Source of the DNA: Ensifer adhaerens
GTDB taxonomy: Bacteria; Pseudomonadota; Alphaproteobacteria; Rhizobiales; Rhizobiaceae
Reading direction: 5' to 3'
Length of the DNA stretch: 64,000 bases
NCBI RefSeq assembly: GCF_028993555.1
Contig: NZ_CP118610.1
Span: 186,001 to 250,000 of the forward strand
Position 1 is the first letter of the stretch. Each line of letters opens with the position of its first letter. The notes under the pieces were generated by a model. It searched no databases and was not told where the DNA came from. It worked only from the letters and a program-made list of their open reading frames with translations. This document shows positions 55,387-64,000 of this stretch, piece by piece. Made by a program: the position numbers and the translations under genes.

Positions 55387-56679
55387 ATGGATCGCATCAG
55401 GATTGTAGGCGGCAACAAGCTTAACGGCGTCATCCCGATTTCCGGCGCCAAGAATGCGGCCCTGCCGCTGATGATCGCGTCGCTTCTGACCGACGACACG
55501 CTGACGCTCGAAAACGTGCCGCATCTGGCCGACGTCGAGCAACTGATCCGCATCCTCGGCAACCATGGCGTCGATATCTCCGTCAACGGCCGCCGCGAGC
55601 GCCAGGGCGAGAGCTACGCCCGCACCATCCATTTCACCTGCCGCAACATCGTCGATACGACCGCTCCTTACGAGCTGGTCTCGAAGATGCGCGCGAGCTT
55701 CTGGGTAATCGGCCCGTTGCTCGCCCGTGAAGGCAAGGCCCGCGTTTCGCTGCCCGGCGGCTGCGCCATCGGCACGCGCCCGGTCGATCTCTTCATCGAG
55801 GGCCTGCAGGCGCTCAGCGCCAACATCGAGATCGACGGCGGTTACGTCAACGCGACGGCGCCGGAAGGCGGCCTCGTTGGCGCGCGCTACACCTTCCCGA
55901 AGGTCTCGGTCGGCGCCACCCACGTGCTGATGATGGCCGCCACGCTCGCGAATGGCACCACGGTACTGGGCAACGCCGCGCGCGAGCCCGAAGTCGTCGA
56001 CCTCGCCAACTGCCTCAATGCCATGGGCGCCAAGATCACCGGCCAGGGCACCCCGACGATCACGATTGAAGGCGTGCGTTCGCTCTCCGGCGCCCGCCAC
56101 CGCGTCCTGCCGGACCGGATCGAGACCGGCACCTATGCCATGGCCGTTGCCATGACCGGCGGCGACGTCATCCTCGAAGACACGAACATGGCGCTGCTCG
56201 ACACGGCGCTCGAAGCCATCCGCCGCGCCGGTGCCGAGATCACCGAGACCAACAGCGGCATCCGCGTCGTGCGCAACGGCGCCGGCATCAAGCCGGTCGA
56301 TATCGTCACCGATCCCTTCCCGGGCTTCCCGACCGACCTGCAGGCGCAGTTCATGGGGCTGATGACCAAGGCGAACGGCACCTCGCATATCACCGAGACG
56401 ATCTTCGAGAACCGCTTCATGCACGTGCAGGAGCTTGCCCGTCTCGGCGCCAAGATCTCGCTCTCCGGCCAGACGGCCAAGATCGAGGGCGTCAGCCGGC
56501 TGAAGGGCGCGCCGGTCATGGCGACCGACCTTCGCGCGTCGGTCTCGCTCGTCATCGCCGGTCTTGCGGCCGAAGGTGAGACCATGGTCTCGCGCGTCTA
56601 TCACCTCGATCGCGGCTTTGAGCGGCTGGAAGAGAAGCTCACCCGCTGCGGCGCCCATGTCGAGCGCGTCAGCGACTGA
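55387..56679 (+). CDS. murA: UDP-N-acetylglucosamine 1-carboxyvinyltransferase
   Basis: 430 residues from MDRIRIVGG. The first committed step of peptidoglycan synthesis, adding enolpyruvate from PEP to UDP-GlcNAc; the target of fosfomycin. Motifs: [20 protein letters not shown] with the N-terminal Lys, active Cys126 in [15 protein letters not shown], the [20 protein letters not shown] region and [13 protein letters not shown]. Cys (not Asp) at 126 implies fosfomycin sensitivity at this site. A GAGAGG site sets the start; the longer reading to 55213 has no family match. Confidence 0.96.
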   Translation: MDRIRIVGGNKLNGVIPISGAKNAALPLMIASLLTDDTLTLENVPHLADVEQLIRILGNHGVDISVNGRRERQGESYARTIHFTCRNIVDTTAPYELVSKMRASFWVIGPLLAREGKARVSLPGGCAIGTRPVDLFIEGLQALSANIEIDGGYVNATAPEGGLVGARYTFPKVSVGATHVLMMAATLANGTTVLGNAAREPEVVDLANCLNAMGAKITGQGTPTITIEGVRSLSGARHRVLPDRIETGTYAMAVAMTGGDVILEDTNMALLDTALEAIRRAGAEITETNSGIRVVRNGAGIKPVDIVTDPFPGFPTDLQAQFMGLMTKANGTSHITETIFENRFMHVQELARLGAKISLSGQTAKIEGVSRLKGAPVMATDLRASVSLVIAGLAAEGETMVSRVYHLDRGFERLEEKLTRCGAHVERVSD

Positions 56680-56775
56680 TTTGATCGGTTGCGCCTGATA
56701 CCGTTGCGGTTTCAGGCGCAACATCCTATGTCCATTTCAATTGTGGCACGGAAAATGTGCGGCGAAACGAAAGGG

Positions 56776-57225
56776 ATGGATGGCATGAATGGTCTGAAGC
56801 TGCTGGCGCTCGACGAGGAAGATCTCGCTGTCGTCTCCGCCCACGTCCAGGACGCCGTGTTCAAGGTCTCGGGCCTCGACTATGACGCCCGCCGCAAGCA
56901 ATTTTCGCTCGTCGTCAACCGCTTCGTCTGGGAGACGGCCGACGGCAAGCGTCGTTCCTTCGAGCGCCGACGCGCGCTTCTTCTCTTCAAGCGCGTGAAT
57001 GCGGTGCGCTCCGTCGGCTTCAACCGGCGCGATGACGAGGCGGTGCTGGACCTGCTGACGCTCAAGTTCGCGGTGCGCGGCGAAGGGCCGGAAGGTACGC
57101 TCGAACTGGTTCTTGCCGGTGATGCGTCGATCGCGCTTGACGTCGAATGCATCGAAACGCAGCTTGCGGATACCGGCGGGGCGTGGGAAACCGCTTTCAA
57201 GCCCAAGCATCCCGAAGGCGCTTGA
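56776..57225 (+). CDS. DUF2948 family protein
   Basis: 149 residues from MDGMNGLKLLALDEEDL (a second ATG at 56785 is possible). DUF2948 is an alphaproteobacterial family of unknown function. Typical segments: LKLLALDEEDLAVVSAHVQDA, FSLVVNRFVWE, RRRALLLFKRVNAVRS and LDLLTLKFAV. It is consistently sited between murA and hisD in Rhizobiales; here it is 43 bases upstream of hisD. Confidence 0.88.
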   Translation: MDGMNGLKLLALDEEDLAVVSAHVQDAVFKVSGLDYDARRKQFSLVVNRFVWETADGKRRSFERRRALLLFKRVNAVRSVGFNRRDDEAVLDLLTLKFAVRGEGPEGTLELVLAGDASIALDVECIETQLADTGGAWETAFKPKHPEGA

Positions 57226-57267
57226 GCCAATCGACCCGAACGACACTGGCATACAAGGACTTTCGCT

Positions 57268-58572
57268 TTGGCAATCAGGCTCAATTTTCTCGACGGTGAC
57301 TTCGAACAAAAGTTCGCGTCATTCCTGACGACCAAGCGTGAGGTGTCCGAGGACGTCAATGCGGTGGTCAAGGCGATCATCGACGACGTGCGGGCGCGCG
57401 GCGACGCGGCGCTCGCAGACTATTCCAAGCGCTTCGACGGTGTCGATTTCTCCGTGACGCCGATGGCCGTTAGTGCTGCGGAAATCGATTCGGCGATCCG
57501 GGCAGTCGAGCCGGAGGTGCTGGGCGCGCTCAAGGTCGCCGCCACCCGCATCGAGGCGCACCATGCGCGCCAGCGTCCGAAGGACGATATCTACGAAGAC
57601 GCCATGGGCGTCGGGCTTGGGTCGCGCTGGACGGCGGTGGACGCCGTTGGCCTTTATGTGCCTGGCGGCACGGCGAGCTATCCGAGTTCGGTGCTGATGA
57701 ATGCGCTGCCGGCGAAGGTCGCTGGCGTTCCCCGCATCGTCATGGTGGTGCCGGCATCCGGCGGTGAGATCAACCCGGCGGTTCTTGCCGCGGCGCGGCT
57801 TGCCGGTGTTGAGGAAATCTACCGCATTGGCGGCGCGCAGGCCGTCGCGGCTCTTGCCTATGGCACCGAGACGATCGCACCGGTCGCAAAGATCGTCGGT
57901 CCGGGCAATGCCTATGTGGCGGCCGCCAAGCGCCAGGTCTTCGGAACCGTCGGCATCGACATGATCGCCGGCCCGTCCGAAGTGCTCGTGATTGCAGACG
58001 GCAACAATGATCCCGACTGGATCGCCGCCGATCTTCTCGCCCAGGCCGAGCATGATGTCGGCGCCCAGTCGATCCTGATCACCGATGATCCGGCTTTCGG
58101 CCAGGCCGTCGAGGAAGCGGTCGAGCGGCAATTGAAGACGCTGCCACGGGCCGAAACTGCATCGGCGAGCTGGCGCGATTTCGGCGCCGTCATTCTCGTG
58201 CCCGACCTCGAAAAGGCCGTGCCGCTTGCCAACCGTATCGCCGCCGAGCACCTGGAGCTGGCACTCGCCGATCCCGAGCCGATGGTTGAAAAGATACGCA
58301 ATGCCGGCGCGATCTTCGTTGGACGCCACACGCCTGAAGTCATCGGCGACTATGTCGGCGGCTCCAATCACGTTCTGCCAACGGCCCGTTCGGCGCGCTT
58401 CTCGTCCGGCCTTGGCGTACTTGACTACATGAAGCGCACCTCGATCTTGCGCCTTGATCCCGAGCAGTTGCGGATCCTCGGGCCGGCTGCGATCGTGCTG
58501 GCGAAATCCGAAGGTCTTGAGGCCCATGCACGTTCCGTCGCCATTCGCCTCAATTTCGGGGATGCTGGATGA
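57268..58572 (+). CDS. hisD: Histidinol dehydrogenase
   Basis: 434 residues with a TTG start. It oxidises histidinol to histidine in two NAD+ steps. Landmarks: [23 protein letters not shown] is split here as [45 protein letters not shown], zinc/base residues around [14 protein letters not shown], and [18 protein letters not shown]. The ATGA overlap with the next gene implies coupling to UPF0262. Confidence 0.95.
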   Translation: MAIRLNFLDGDFEQKFASFLTTKREVSEDVNAVVKAIIDDVRARGDAALADYSKRFDGVDFSVTPMAVSAAEIDSAIRAVEPEVLGALKVAATRIEAHHARQRPKDDIYEDAMGVGLGSRWTAVDAVGLYVPGGTASYPSSVLMNALPAKVAGVPRIVMVVPASGGEINPAVLAAARLAGVEEIYRIGGAQAVAALAYGTETIAPVAKIVGPGNAYVAAAKRQVFGTVGIDMIAGPSEVLVIADGNNDPDWIAADLLAQAEHDVGAQSILITDDPAFGQAVEEAVERQLKTLPRAETASASWRDFGAVILVPDLEKAVPLANRIAAEHLELALADPEPMVEKIRNAGAIFVGRHTPEVIGDYVGGSNHVLPTARSARFSSGLGVLDYMKRTSILRLDPEQLRILGPAAIVLAKSEGLEAHARSVAIRLNFGDAG

Positions 58573-59045
58573 AGGCGGCCCGCAACCTGCGCCTCTGCGA
58601 TGTCGTGCTGGACGAGACCATCGGCCGCTCGACGCCTGACGTGGAGCACGAGCGCGCGGTTGCGATCTTCGACCTGCTCGAAGAAAACCTGTTCGAACCG
58701 GTCGGCCATCCCGGTGGCCCATATAAGCTCAACCTCTCTCTGATGGATGCGAAGCTGGTCTTTGCGATCTCGACCGAAAAGGGCGGCGATGTCGCCACCC
58801 ACATCCTGTCGCTGACGCCGTTCCGCCGGATCGTGAAGGACTACTTCATGATCTGCGAGAGCTATTACGAGGCGATCCGCTCGGCGACGCCAAGCCAGAT
58901 CGAGGCGATCGACATGGGGCGGCGCGGCATCCACAACGAGGGCTCGCAAACCTTGATGGATCGCTTGTCCGGCAAGATCCGGCTGGACTTCGACACCGCC
59001 CGCCGCCTGTTCACGCTCGTCTGCGTGCTTTATTGGCGCGGATGA
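58569..59045 (+). CDS. UPF0262 family protein
   Basis: 158 residues of the UPF0262 family, found in Rhizobiales directly after hisD. Segments: [38 protein letters not shown] and [20 protein letters not shown]. No known activity. Its first codon overlaps the hisD stop (ATGA) and its stop overlaps the ATG of the phosphatase gene. Confidence 0.9.
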   Translation: MKAARNLRLCDVVLDETIGRSTPDVEHERAVAIFDLLEENLFEPVGHPGGPYKLNLSLMDAKLVFAISTEKGGDVATHILSLTPFRRIVKDYFMICESYYEAIRSATPSQIEAIDMGRRGIHNEGSQTLMDRLSGKIRLDFDTARRLFTLVCVLYWRG

Positions 59046-59527
59046 GAGCGGGGACCGGCATGACGGGAACCGAGGTATCGCCGCTCAAGACGCCCCGCTC
59101 GGTCCTCTTCATGTGCGGCATGAATGCCATCCGCTCGCCGATGGCCGAAGCGCTCGCCAAGGCGGCTTTACCAGCTGGGACCTATGTCGCTTCCGCCGGC
59201 GTCCGGCATGGCGAACGCGATCCCTTCGTCGATGTGGTCATGGCCGAGGTCGGCTTGAGCCTCGGCCGTCATCAGCCGCACACGCTGGATGAACTGGAGG
59301 ACGACTACTTCGATCTCATCGTTACACTGGCACCGGAGGCGCATCACAAGGCGCTCGAATTGACTCGCTCGATGGCCGTCGACGTGGTCTACTGGCCGAC
59401 ACCGGATCCGACGGTGGCAGCCGGTACCCGCGAGCAGATCGTCGATGCTTATCGCGCCGTGCGTGACCACCTGTCGACGCTGATCAATCATCGGTTGGTC
59501 GGCTCGCACAGACGAGAGAAAACCTGA
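59042..59527 (+). CDS. Low-molecular-weight phosphatase family protein
   Basis: 161 residues from an ATG overlapping the UPF0262 stop (ATGA); an ATG at 59060 with GGGGA before it is an alternative. The P-loop reads [16 protein letters not shown] (the Cys-x-x-Asn-x-x-Arg-Ser style of low-MW protein tyrosine phosphatases and arsenate reductases) and the later DPTVAAG-like acidic motif supplies the general acid. The natural substrate is unknown. Part of the hisD-UPF0262 operon. Confidence 0.87.
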   Translation: MRAGTGMTGTEVSPLKTPRSVLFMCGMNAIRSPMAEALAKAALPAGTYVASAGVRHGERDPFVDVVMAEVGLSLGRHQPHTLDELEDDYFDLIVTLAPEAHHKALELTRSMAVDVVYWPTPDPTVAAGTREQIVDAYRAVRDHLSTLINHRLVGSHRREKT

Positions 59528-59798
59528 GAGCTTCACGGAAATCCGGGTGCGGTTTCCGACGAAAGTTCTTTTCCATGTCTTCTTAAATCCCAACCGATTC
59601 AAGGCTAAAGACATGCAGCAGTTCAAAGTGCTATAGCGACCTCTGCGCCTCTGATAGGACGCGCGGCGCCGTAGCCGTCACAAAAGCGCAAAAGCCGGTG
59701 TTAGACGGTTCACAAATCCTCGTTGATTGTGTAGTTTCCGGCGAATTTTTCAGGATACCTGACGTATCCCTAAACAAAGATAGAAAGAACAGTCCTAC

Positions 59799-60017
59799 AT
59801 GGCGAAAGAAGAAGTCCTTGAATTTCCGGGCGTGGTCACCGAATTGCTTCCGAATGCGACCTTCCGCGTGAAGCTCGAAAACGAGCATGAGATCATCGCT
59901 CACACCGCTGGCCGCATGCGCAAGAACCGCATCCGCGTGCTTGCCGGCGACAAGGTTCTCGTTGAAATGACCCCGTACGACCTTACCAAGGGCCGTATCA
60001 CCTACCGCTTCAAGTAA
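59799..60017 (+). CDS. infA: Translation initiation factor IF-1
   Basis: 72 residues, the standard length. S1-like OB fold with [19 protein letters not shown], the conserved [19 protein letters not shown] region and [18 protein letters not shown]. Binds the ribosomal A site during initiation. 271 bases separate it from the phosphatase gene, so it probably has its own promoter. Confidence 0.97.
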   Translation: MAKEEVLEFPGVVTELLPNATFRVKLENEHEIIAHTAGRMRKNRIRVLAGDKVLVEMTPYDLTKGRITYRFK

Positions 60018-60098
60018 GCCGCTCCGGCTCTACGCAATTCCTGGAGCCTTTCCGCTTCTTCATCGAATCGCGAAAACGCTCTAACCTTTGGTTGGATT

Positions 60099-60146
60099 GC
60101 AATTCCAGATGCAAAACCGCTTCACCTGCATTTTTGCTGGAATTGC
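60099..60146. repeat. Rhizobial palindromic intergenic repeat
   Basis: GCAATTCCAG (60099-60108) and CTGGAATTGC (60137-60146) form perfect 10-bp arms around an A/T-rich loop with inner ATGCA/TGCAT pairs. The same element type occurs at 40583-40637. Confidence 0.7.
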
Positions 60147-60168
60147 TCTGGAGTAACGGCTCGTTCCG

Positions 60169-60789
60169 ATGACAGTGGCCAAGAAACTGATACTGGCGTC
60201 CGGCTCGCCGCGTCGCGTCGAACTTCTGGCGCAGGCGGGCATCGAGCCCGCGCGCTTGATGCCGATGGATCTCGACGAGACGCCGAAGCGTGCCGAACAC
60301 CCGCGCTCGCTCGCAAGGCGCCTGTCGGCTGAAAAGGCGCGGGCGGCACTTGCGGCGATCAAGGGCGAGCCCGGCTGGGACGGAAGCTATATCCTGGCGG
60401 CCGATACCGTGGTCTGCGTCGGCCGGCGCATCCTGCCGAAGCCGGAACTCGTCAGCGAAGCCTCCAGTGCGCTGCATCTGCTGTCCGGCCGCAGCCACCG
60501 CGTCTATACCGGCGTCTGCCTGATTACCCCGGACAAGACCCTCAGGCAGAAGGTCGTCGACACCAAGGTGCGCTTCAAGCGCCTGTCGGGTTTCGACATC
60601 GAGAGCTACCTCGCGTCGGGCCAATGGCGCGGCAAGGCGGGCGGCTATGGCATCCAGGGCATTGCCGGCAGCTTCGTGGTCAAACTCGTCGGCTCCTACT
60701 CCAATGTCGTCGGCCTGCCGCTTTATGAAACCGTCAGCCTGCTTGTCGGCGAAGGCTACGACGTGCACAATCGTTGGCTGGAAGGCTGA
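60169..60789 (+). CDS. maf: Maf nucleotide pyrophosphatase
   Basis: 206 residues of the Maf/Ham1 group. Signature [19 protein letters not shown] at the start, [10 protein letters not shown], the metal Asp in [15 protein letters not shown] and [14 protein letters not shown]; the [17 protein letters not shown] tail is typical. Removes pyrophosphate from non-canonical or modified nucleoside triphosphates (dTTP/UTP-preferring subtype by style). Overlapping or abutting yacG. Confidence 0.93.
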   Translation: MTVAKKLILASGSPRRVELLAQAGIEPARLMPMDLDETPKRAEHPRSLARRLSAEKARAALAAIKGEPGWDGSYILAADTVVCVGRRILPKPELVSEASSALHLLSGRSHRVYTGVCLITPDKTLRQKVVDTKVRFKRLSGFDIESYLASGQWRGKAGGYGIQGIAGSFVVKLVGSYSNVVGLPLYETVSLLVGEGYDVHNRWLEG

Positions 60790-60794
60790 AGCCA

Positions 60795-61007
60795 GTGTCC
60801 GACGAAACAAGGAAAAGTGGATCGAACGTTGCGCCCCTGCGGGCGCCGCGCCCCTGCCCGGAATGCGGCCGGCCGTCGCATCGCGAGCATTATCCCTTCT
60901 GCTCCGACCGCTGCCGCAACGTCGACCTCAACCGCTGGCTTTCCGGCTCCTATGCCATTCCGGTCGCCGACGACGAATCGAAGGCCGACGACGGCGACGA
61001 CCGCTAA
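60795..61007 (+). CDS. yacG: DNA gyrase inhibitor YacG
   Basis: 70 residues from a GTG (MSDETRKSGS), preceded by GGAAGG; an ATG at 60774 overlapping maf is the alternative. The zinc motif is CPECGRPSHREHYPFCSDRC (Cys-x2-Cys and Cys-x3-Cys) followed by NVDLNRWLSGSYAIP. YacG binds GyrB and blocks DNA binding. The maf-yacG pairing is usual in Alphaproteobacteria. Confidence 0.92.
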   Translation: MSDETRKSGSNVAPLRAPRPCPECGRPSHREHYPFCSDRCRNVDLNRWLSGSYAIPVADDESKADDGDDR

Positions 61008-61351
61008 AGCGTACCGGCGTTGCCGGACGTTTGGGTCCAGCCTTTTGCCCCTGCATATACTCTTTGCCGTGAACGACGCCCGGAAGGTCCTGCGCGCCGG
61101 CCGGTGAACGCCACTACCATTTTCGGCTTCCGAAGGTCGCTTCTCTCGCGGAGAGGGCGAGGGGATGGAACGCGATCCCTCTGAAACTCCTTGCTTTTTC
61201 GGTTTTTTCGACTGCCCACAGGATTTCGGTCAAAAAACTTTCATTTGCCGCTGGACACCGCCGAACAAGATGTTATAACCCCGCTCGCTTCCGGGGCACA
61301 AACAAGCGCCCCGAGGGTTCCGAAAGGAACCGCTGCCCGAAACGGCAGGAT
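61008..61351 (+). other. 344-base intergenic region before tRNA-Phe
   Basis: No gene. It carries a CTTCTCTCGCGGAGAGGGCG repeat-like motif near 61139 and the tRNA promoter. Reverse-strand reading frames here include the antisense of the tRNA and are spurious. Confidence 0.5.
61252..61279 (+). promoter_or_regulatory. Candidate promoter for tRNA-Phe
   Basis: TGGACA (61252-61257), a 16-base spacer and TATAAC (61274-61279), about 72 bases before the tRNA. Confidence 0.5.
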
Positions 61352-61427
61352 GCCCGGATAGCTCAGTTGGTAGAGCAGCGGATTGAAAATCCGCGTGTCG
61401 GTGGTTCAAATCCGCCTCCGGGCACCA
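61352..61427 (+). tRNA. tRNA-Phe (GAA)
   Basis: 76 bases including CCA. Acceptor GCCCGGA/TCCGGGC, D-arm GCTCAGTTGGTAGAGC, anticodon stem CGGAT/ATCCG around loop TGAAAA (anticodon GAA), T-arm GGCGG-type pairing in GGTGG...CCGCC with TTCAAAT loop. The sequence past its 3' end changes composition, which makes it a candidate integration target. Confidence 0.96.
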
Positions 61428-61705
61428 TACAATCATTAACGAAATCAATACCTTAGTCGATATTGGGTCAAAGTGAGTTGACGGGAATTTGTTGCGCTTC
61501 GATTGCGTCAAGCGCCTTCTACCGTTTACCTACCGTTCGCCAGAAACCTTACGCCGTATGGGTCGGTCAACTTTGTTGTCCGGGGCAATCCTTTCGGCGT
61601 CTACCGTTTCAGGTCATTGTTCAATAGTTCTATCGAGTTGAGAGGCAGGCAAAAGCACCTGCAGACCCCTGCTGTGATATAGCAGATCGACTGTGGAGAA
61701 CCCGG

Positions 61706-62239
61706 ATGCTGAGCAGCATTATGCTGAAGATTCACTACAGCCTGGAATGCATAGAACCATATTTGCGGCGCAATCCGAGGGCTCTGGGACCAGCTTCTCT
61801 GTGGCTTTTTGCTAATGGCTTCGGGAACTCGTTCTATGTCATTCGGGATGAACTAAAGAACGTCATAAAGCAGAAGGACGCGACGCTGCGCCAAGCGATT
61901 GACGAATGGAAGGCTAGTACCGAAGCTCGTCGCTTCGATGACATATTTGCTGGGTTTCGCAACGAGATCACGCACCGAGGTCTCTTTCACGCCAAGACTT
62001 CCATTGTCTGGGAAGATGACGTCCTGAACGATACCGCTCACCCTGTTCCGGTAACTTCAGTCAAAGTGAACGGTGGAGATATGACGGTGATCCAGTTTGC
62101 CGATCACGTTGAAACGGCATTCGCTTGGTGGTTCGAGCAAATCCAAGAGATCGAGCGGATTTTCGTCTCGTTAGGCGGCGATCCGAAAAATTTGTACCGC
62201 GGTATGCCGCTACACATACAGCCCGAAGACCTGTTTTGA
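61706..62239 (+). CDS. Hypothetical protein with HEPN-like Rx4H motif
   Basis: 177 residues, helical in look. The motif FRNEITHRG (Arg85, His90) is the Rx4-6H arrangement of HEPN RNases, and the context RRFDDIFAGFRNEITHRG resembles HEPN domains of the Cthe_2314 type. The later part (VETAFAWWFEQIQEIERIFV) is a long helix. HEPN proteins often serve as RNase toxins or defence effectors; this is inference from the motif and the mobile-looking location. Lower-GC codons than the neighbours across the tRNA. Confidence 0.6.
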   Translation: MLSSIMLKIHYSLECIEPYLRRNPRALGPASLWLFANGFGNSFYVIRDELKNVIKQKDATLRQAIDEWKASTEARRFDDIFAGFRNEITHRGLFHAKTSIVWEDDVLNDTAHPVPVTSVKVNGGDMTVIQFADHVETAFAWWFEQIQEIERIFVSLGGDPKNLYRGMPLHIQPEDLF

Positions 62240-62612
62240 TTGCGACAGCAATGTGTTTGAAGTCCGAACTATCCCATGCCGGCGAAGTAGATACCGTAAC
62301 CGATCTCCAGGCTGTGTACCAAATACACAGAACGAACCGGCACTGTGTCATCGACAATGACGAGACCTTGGCAATCGGCGATTGACCGTAACACCGCCTG
62401 CTCCGACCATTAAAAAACGCCACCTGCATATGGGCTGGAACCCGCAGGCGGCGTTTGTTCATTCGGAGAGTAATCATGATAATTGCCGGCGCAGACAAGG
62501 AAAACCCGTTTTTTCCGTTTCCAAATGAACTTTGCGGGAGTTCGGGTCTGACTACAGCGTCTGTCGACCATCGTCGTGCGCTGCTGACCGACACGAAACA
62601 GCGGCGGCAATC
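62240..62612. other. 373-base intergenic region with a hairpin
   Basis: No gene identified. The hairpin at 62415-62456 (AAACGCC...GGCGTTT) is the main feature. Confidence 0.5.
62412..62456. terminator. Bidirectional hairpin terminator candidate
   Basis: Arms AAACGCC-A-CCTGC and GCAGG-C-GGCGTTT with one mismatch and a 16-base loop. Minus strand is followed by TTTTTTA, plus strand by GTTC, so it acts best as a minus-strand terminator; no minus-strand gene is evident upstream of it, which is unexplained. Confidence 0.5.
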
Positions 62613-63752
62613 ATGAATTCGTTTGTGATCAACGCCCCATCCGACCCCTACCGTCAAGCAGAATCCCTTGCTCATCGCCTTGAGGCCATAGGTATCAACC
62701 CGTACCAGTCAGATAAGGAGCGATATCTTGTGGCCTTGCAAGACAGCCCTGGCGAGATCATTGATCTCGGCAGGCCCCTTCGTGGAACACGGTTCTTTGC
62801 TACCCATGCCATTCGAAAAAACCGACCTGTGGTGGAAGATTTCGAAAGGTTTGCGGCGCAGGACGGATTGAAGAATTGCCTCTTTTGGGGGATTGGCCTG
62901 ACAGGTGCCAAAGCCGACGCCGCCAACCTTACCGAGGCCCTGAAACGGTTCAATGACCGGATCAATATCGAGTTCAGTGAGTTGCGAAAGCGGTTTTCTT
63001 TCGAGCTTTTGTTGCTTGTTGTCCATCCCCGTTTCGATCCCGTCTCCGGGCTGTTCGATCTACACGCGCACTTCATCGCCCGGGTGTCGCCCGATTGCCG
63101 TGAGGCCGTCCGCAGACGTCTCATGACGAAGTTCTCGAAGATCGATCTTCCAGACGGTCCGGTCCGAAAAGCCGCTGCCATTGCGACCTACATGCTTTGG
63201 GGCATTTTCCGGAACGAGGTTATGATCACCTGGCCGGATCATGCCCTGAAGGCGGTTTGGGGGCTGACACAGAGCCGTTTTCGCTTTGTAAGGTCTGGAG
63301 GGTCGTTTGCGAAATGGAAAGCATCGAGACGGCCTCCAGAGGAGCAGATGGAACGGACGTTGGCCGACGGCCGAAAGGAGCGGAATCGTAAAGAGACAGC
63401 TGATCCCCGCCAACTGGTATTCACAGGCGACCGGTTGCTTTCGAAAGTGATTGTCAAAATCCGAGGCGTCAGGGTCGCCGCACTTCTGTTTGAGGCAACG
63501 AAAATGGAGGACTTCGAAGTCGCCGAGACAAGCCCAACCAATGCCAGGCCTATGTGTTCCTCAGCGACTATCTCCGCAACTCAGGAGCCCCGAGAGAAGG
63601 TCGGTGACGGCTCGGATTCCAACGTGCAGCAATATGCGGCCCCGTTCTGGAATGGCCTCAAAACACGGTTATCTCGACTTGGCCAAGTGGTAAGGTCTTG
63701 CGGAACAAGAATCGGTAAATTCGCGCGCGCCGCGCTCAGGAGGCTTTTATAG
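62613..63752 (+). CDS. Hypothetical protein with HUH-type motif (possible replication or relaxase-like protein)
   Basis: 379 residues from MNSFVINAPS. The central block LLLLVVHPRFDPVSGLFDLHAHFIARVSP carries a His-hydrophobic-His (His151, His153 in LHAHF) preceded by His138, like motif II of HUH endonucleases such as rolling-circle Rep proteins. About 40 residues on is Tyr193 (AATYMLWGIF style), near where Rep proteins have the catalytic tyrosine. The C-terminal 140 residues are basic and low-complexity. A weak ribosome site. No family named with confidence; function inferred from the motif. Confidence 0.55.
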   Translation: MNSFVINAPSDPYRQAESLAHRLEAIGINPYQSDKERYLVALQDSPGEIIDLGRPLRGTRFFATHAIRKNRPVVEDFERFAAQDGLKNCLFWGIGLTGAKADAANLTEALKRFNDRINIEFSELRKRFSFELLLLVVHPRFDPVSGLFDLHAHFIARVSPDCREAVRRRLMTKFSKIDLPDGPVRKAAAIATYMLWGIFRNEVMITWPDHALKAVWGLTQSRFRFVRSGGSFAKWKASRRPPEEQMERTLADGRKERNRKETADPRQLVFTGDRLLSKVIVKIRGVRVAALLFEATKMEDFEVAETSPTNARPMCSSATISATQEPREKVGDGSDSNVQQYAAPFWNGLKTRLSRLGQVVRSCGTRIGKFARAALRRLL

Positions 63753-63783
63753 AAGGGCTGGAAAGCATGAAGTCGATAGATGG

Positions 63784-64000
63784 CTACGAGAGGCCAAGCA
63801 CCTTGTTGCTATCCTCACGCAAGACGCCATTCGGCCCAACATACCGATAGAGGGTTTGCCGGGATATGCCGAGTTCCTTGCAGAGATCGGCGACCACGGT
63901 TTCCGGCTTGCCCATCGATGCCTGCGCAAGTCTGATCTTAGTCGTTGTCATCGTGGCTTTGCGACCACCGACACGTCCCCGCGCGCGAGCGGACGACAGC
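63784..64000 (-). CDS. Serine recombinase (resolvase/invertase), 3' end only
   Basis: The reading frame is open from the window edge to the stop at 63784; 71 codons are seen. The C-terminal HTH linker ARARGRVGGRKATM (GRxGGR signature) and helix-turn-helix segment ADLCKELGISRQTLYRYVGP are typical of Tn3-resolvase/DNA-invertase family recombinases, ending LREDSNKVLGLS. The catalytic serine domain lies beyond the window. Marks a mobile element. Confidence 0.82.
   Translation of the reverse strand, partial: LSSARARGRVGGRKATMTTTKIRLAQASMGKPETVVADLCKELGISRQTLYRYVGPNGVLREDSNKVLGLS

Noticed and set aside
55318..56724. 468-codon minus-strand frame opposite murA
   Set aside because: Shadow of murA; His/Asp/Arg-rich without motifs.
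61230..61511. Minus-strand reading frame overlapping tRNA-Phe
   Set aside because: It contains the classic antisense-tRNA peptide (DLNHRHADFQSAALPTELSG), a known artefact of tRNA genes.

Overview
The window is a chromosomal segment of an alphaproteobacterium, almost certainly a rhizobium of the Sinorhizobium/Ensifer group. The pointers are the high GC with GC-ending codons, the rkpU / rkpAGHIJ / kpsF capsule locus (the rkp-1 region known from Sinorhizobium), the block murA - DUF2948 - hisD - UPF0262 - low-MW phosphatase - infA - maf - yacG - tRNA-Phe typical of Rhizobiales, and rhizobial palindromic intergenic repeats. No plasmid replication or symbiosis genes are seen. All assignments rest on reading the protein sequences; no database search was run.

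Layout. 0.1-10.5 kb: a stand-alone Lrp-type ligand-binding domain, a DNA-repair pair (PdeM phosphoesterase and Lhr-like helicase), an Rrf2 regulator with an AhpD-like protein, a YitT membrane protein, a TPR-methyltransferase, two small envelope genes, a MATE exporter, pyrD and a DUF952 gene. 10.7-17.8 kb: a secreted small protein, a NarL-type response regulator convergent with a very large SSS-transporter/hybrid histidine kinase, mscL, an aminotransferase and a chorismate mutase. 18.2-20.7 kb: a CIO-type cytochrome bd oxidase operon with a 37-residue DUF2474 subunit. 21-29 kb: a polar amino-acid ABC transporter and M20 hydrolase, divergent from a TetR regulator with aruH and aruI-like genes, which together look like an arginine uptake and transaminase catabolic locus. 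29.3-32.3 kb: a fused secDF. 32.7-34.9 kb: two small ORFs, an Rrf2 regulator with a striking inverted repeat upstream, and kpsF. 34.9-36.7 kb: a divergent Lrp/MFS pair. 36.7-51.2 kb: the rkp-1 capsule locus, including rkpA, a 2502-residue FAS/PKS-like multienzyme. 51.3-53.3 kb: pncA-pncB NAD salvage. 53.4-54.7 kb: a 24-residue membrane protein, a DnaB-like ATPase and tRNA-Thr. 54.9-61.4 kb: the conserved murA-to-tRNA-Phe block. 61.4 kb to the end: a lower-GC tract just past tRNA-Phe that looks like the edge of an integrated element, with a HEPN-like protein, an HUH-motif protein and the end of a serine recombinase.

How genes work together. RkpA should build a modified fatty acyl chain without its own thioesterase, RkpG would move or condense the chain, RkpH reduce it, and RkpI, RkpJ, RkpU and KpsF act in lipid modification, export and Kdo supply for the K-antigen. 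The transporter, M20 enzyme, AruH and AruI face each other across a short control region that carries a palindrome over a candidate -10 box.

The best candidates for something undescribed are the tRNA-Phe-adjacent element (61.4-64 kb), the structured region upstream of the chorismate mutase gene (17.8-18.1 kb), and the 12-bp inverted repeat with small genes around 32.6-33.3 kb. The rest is largely well-known rhizobial core genome.
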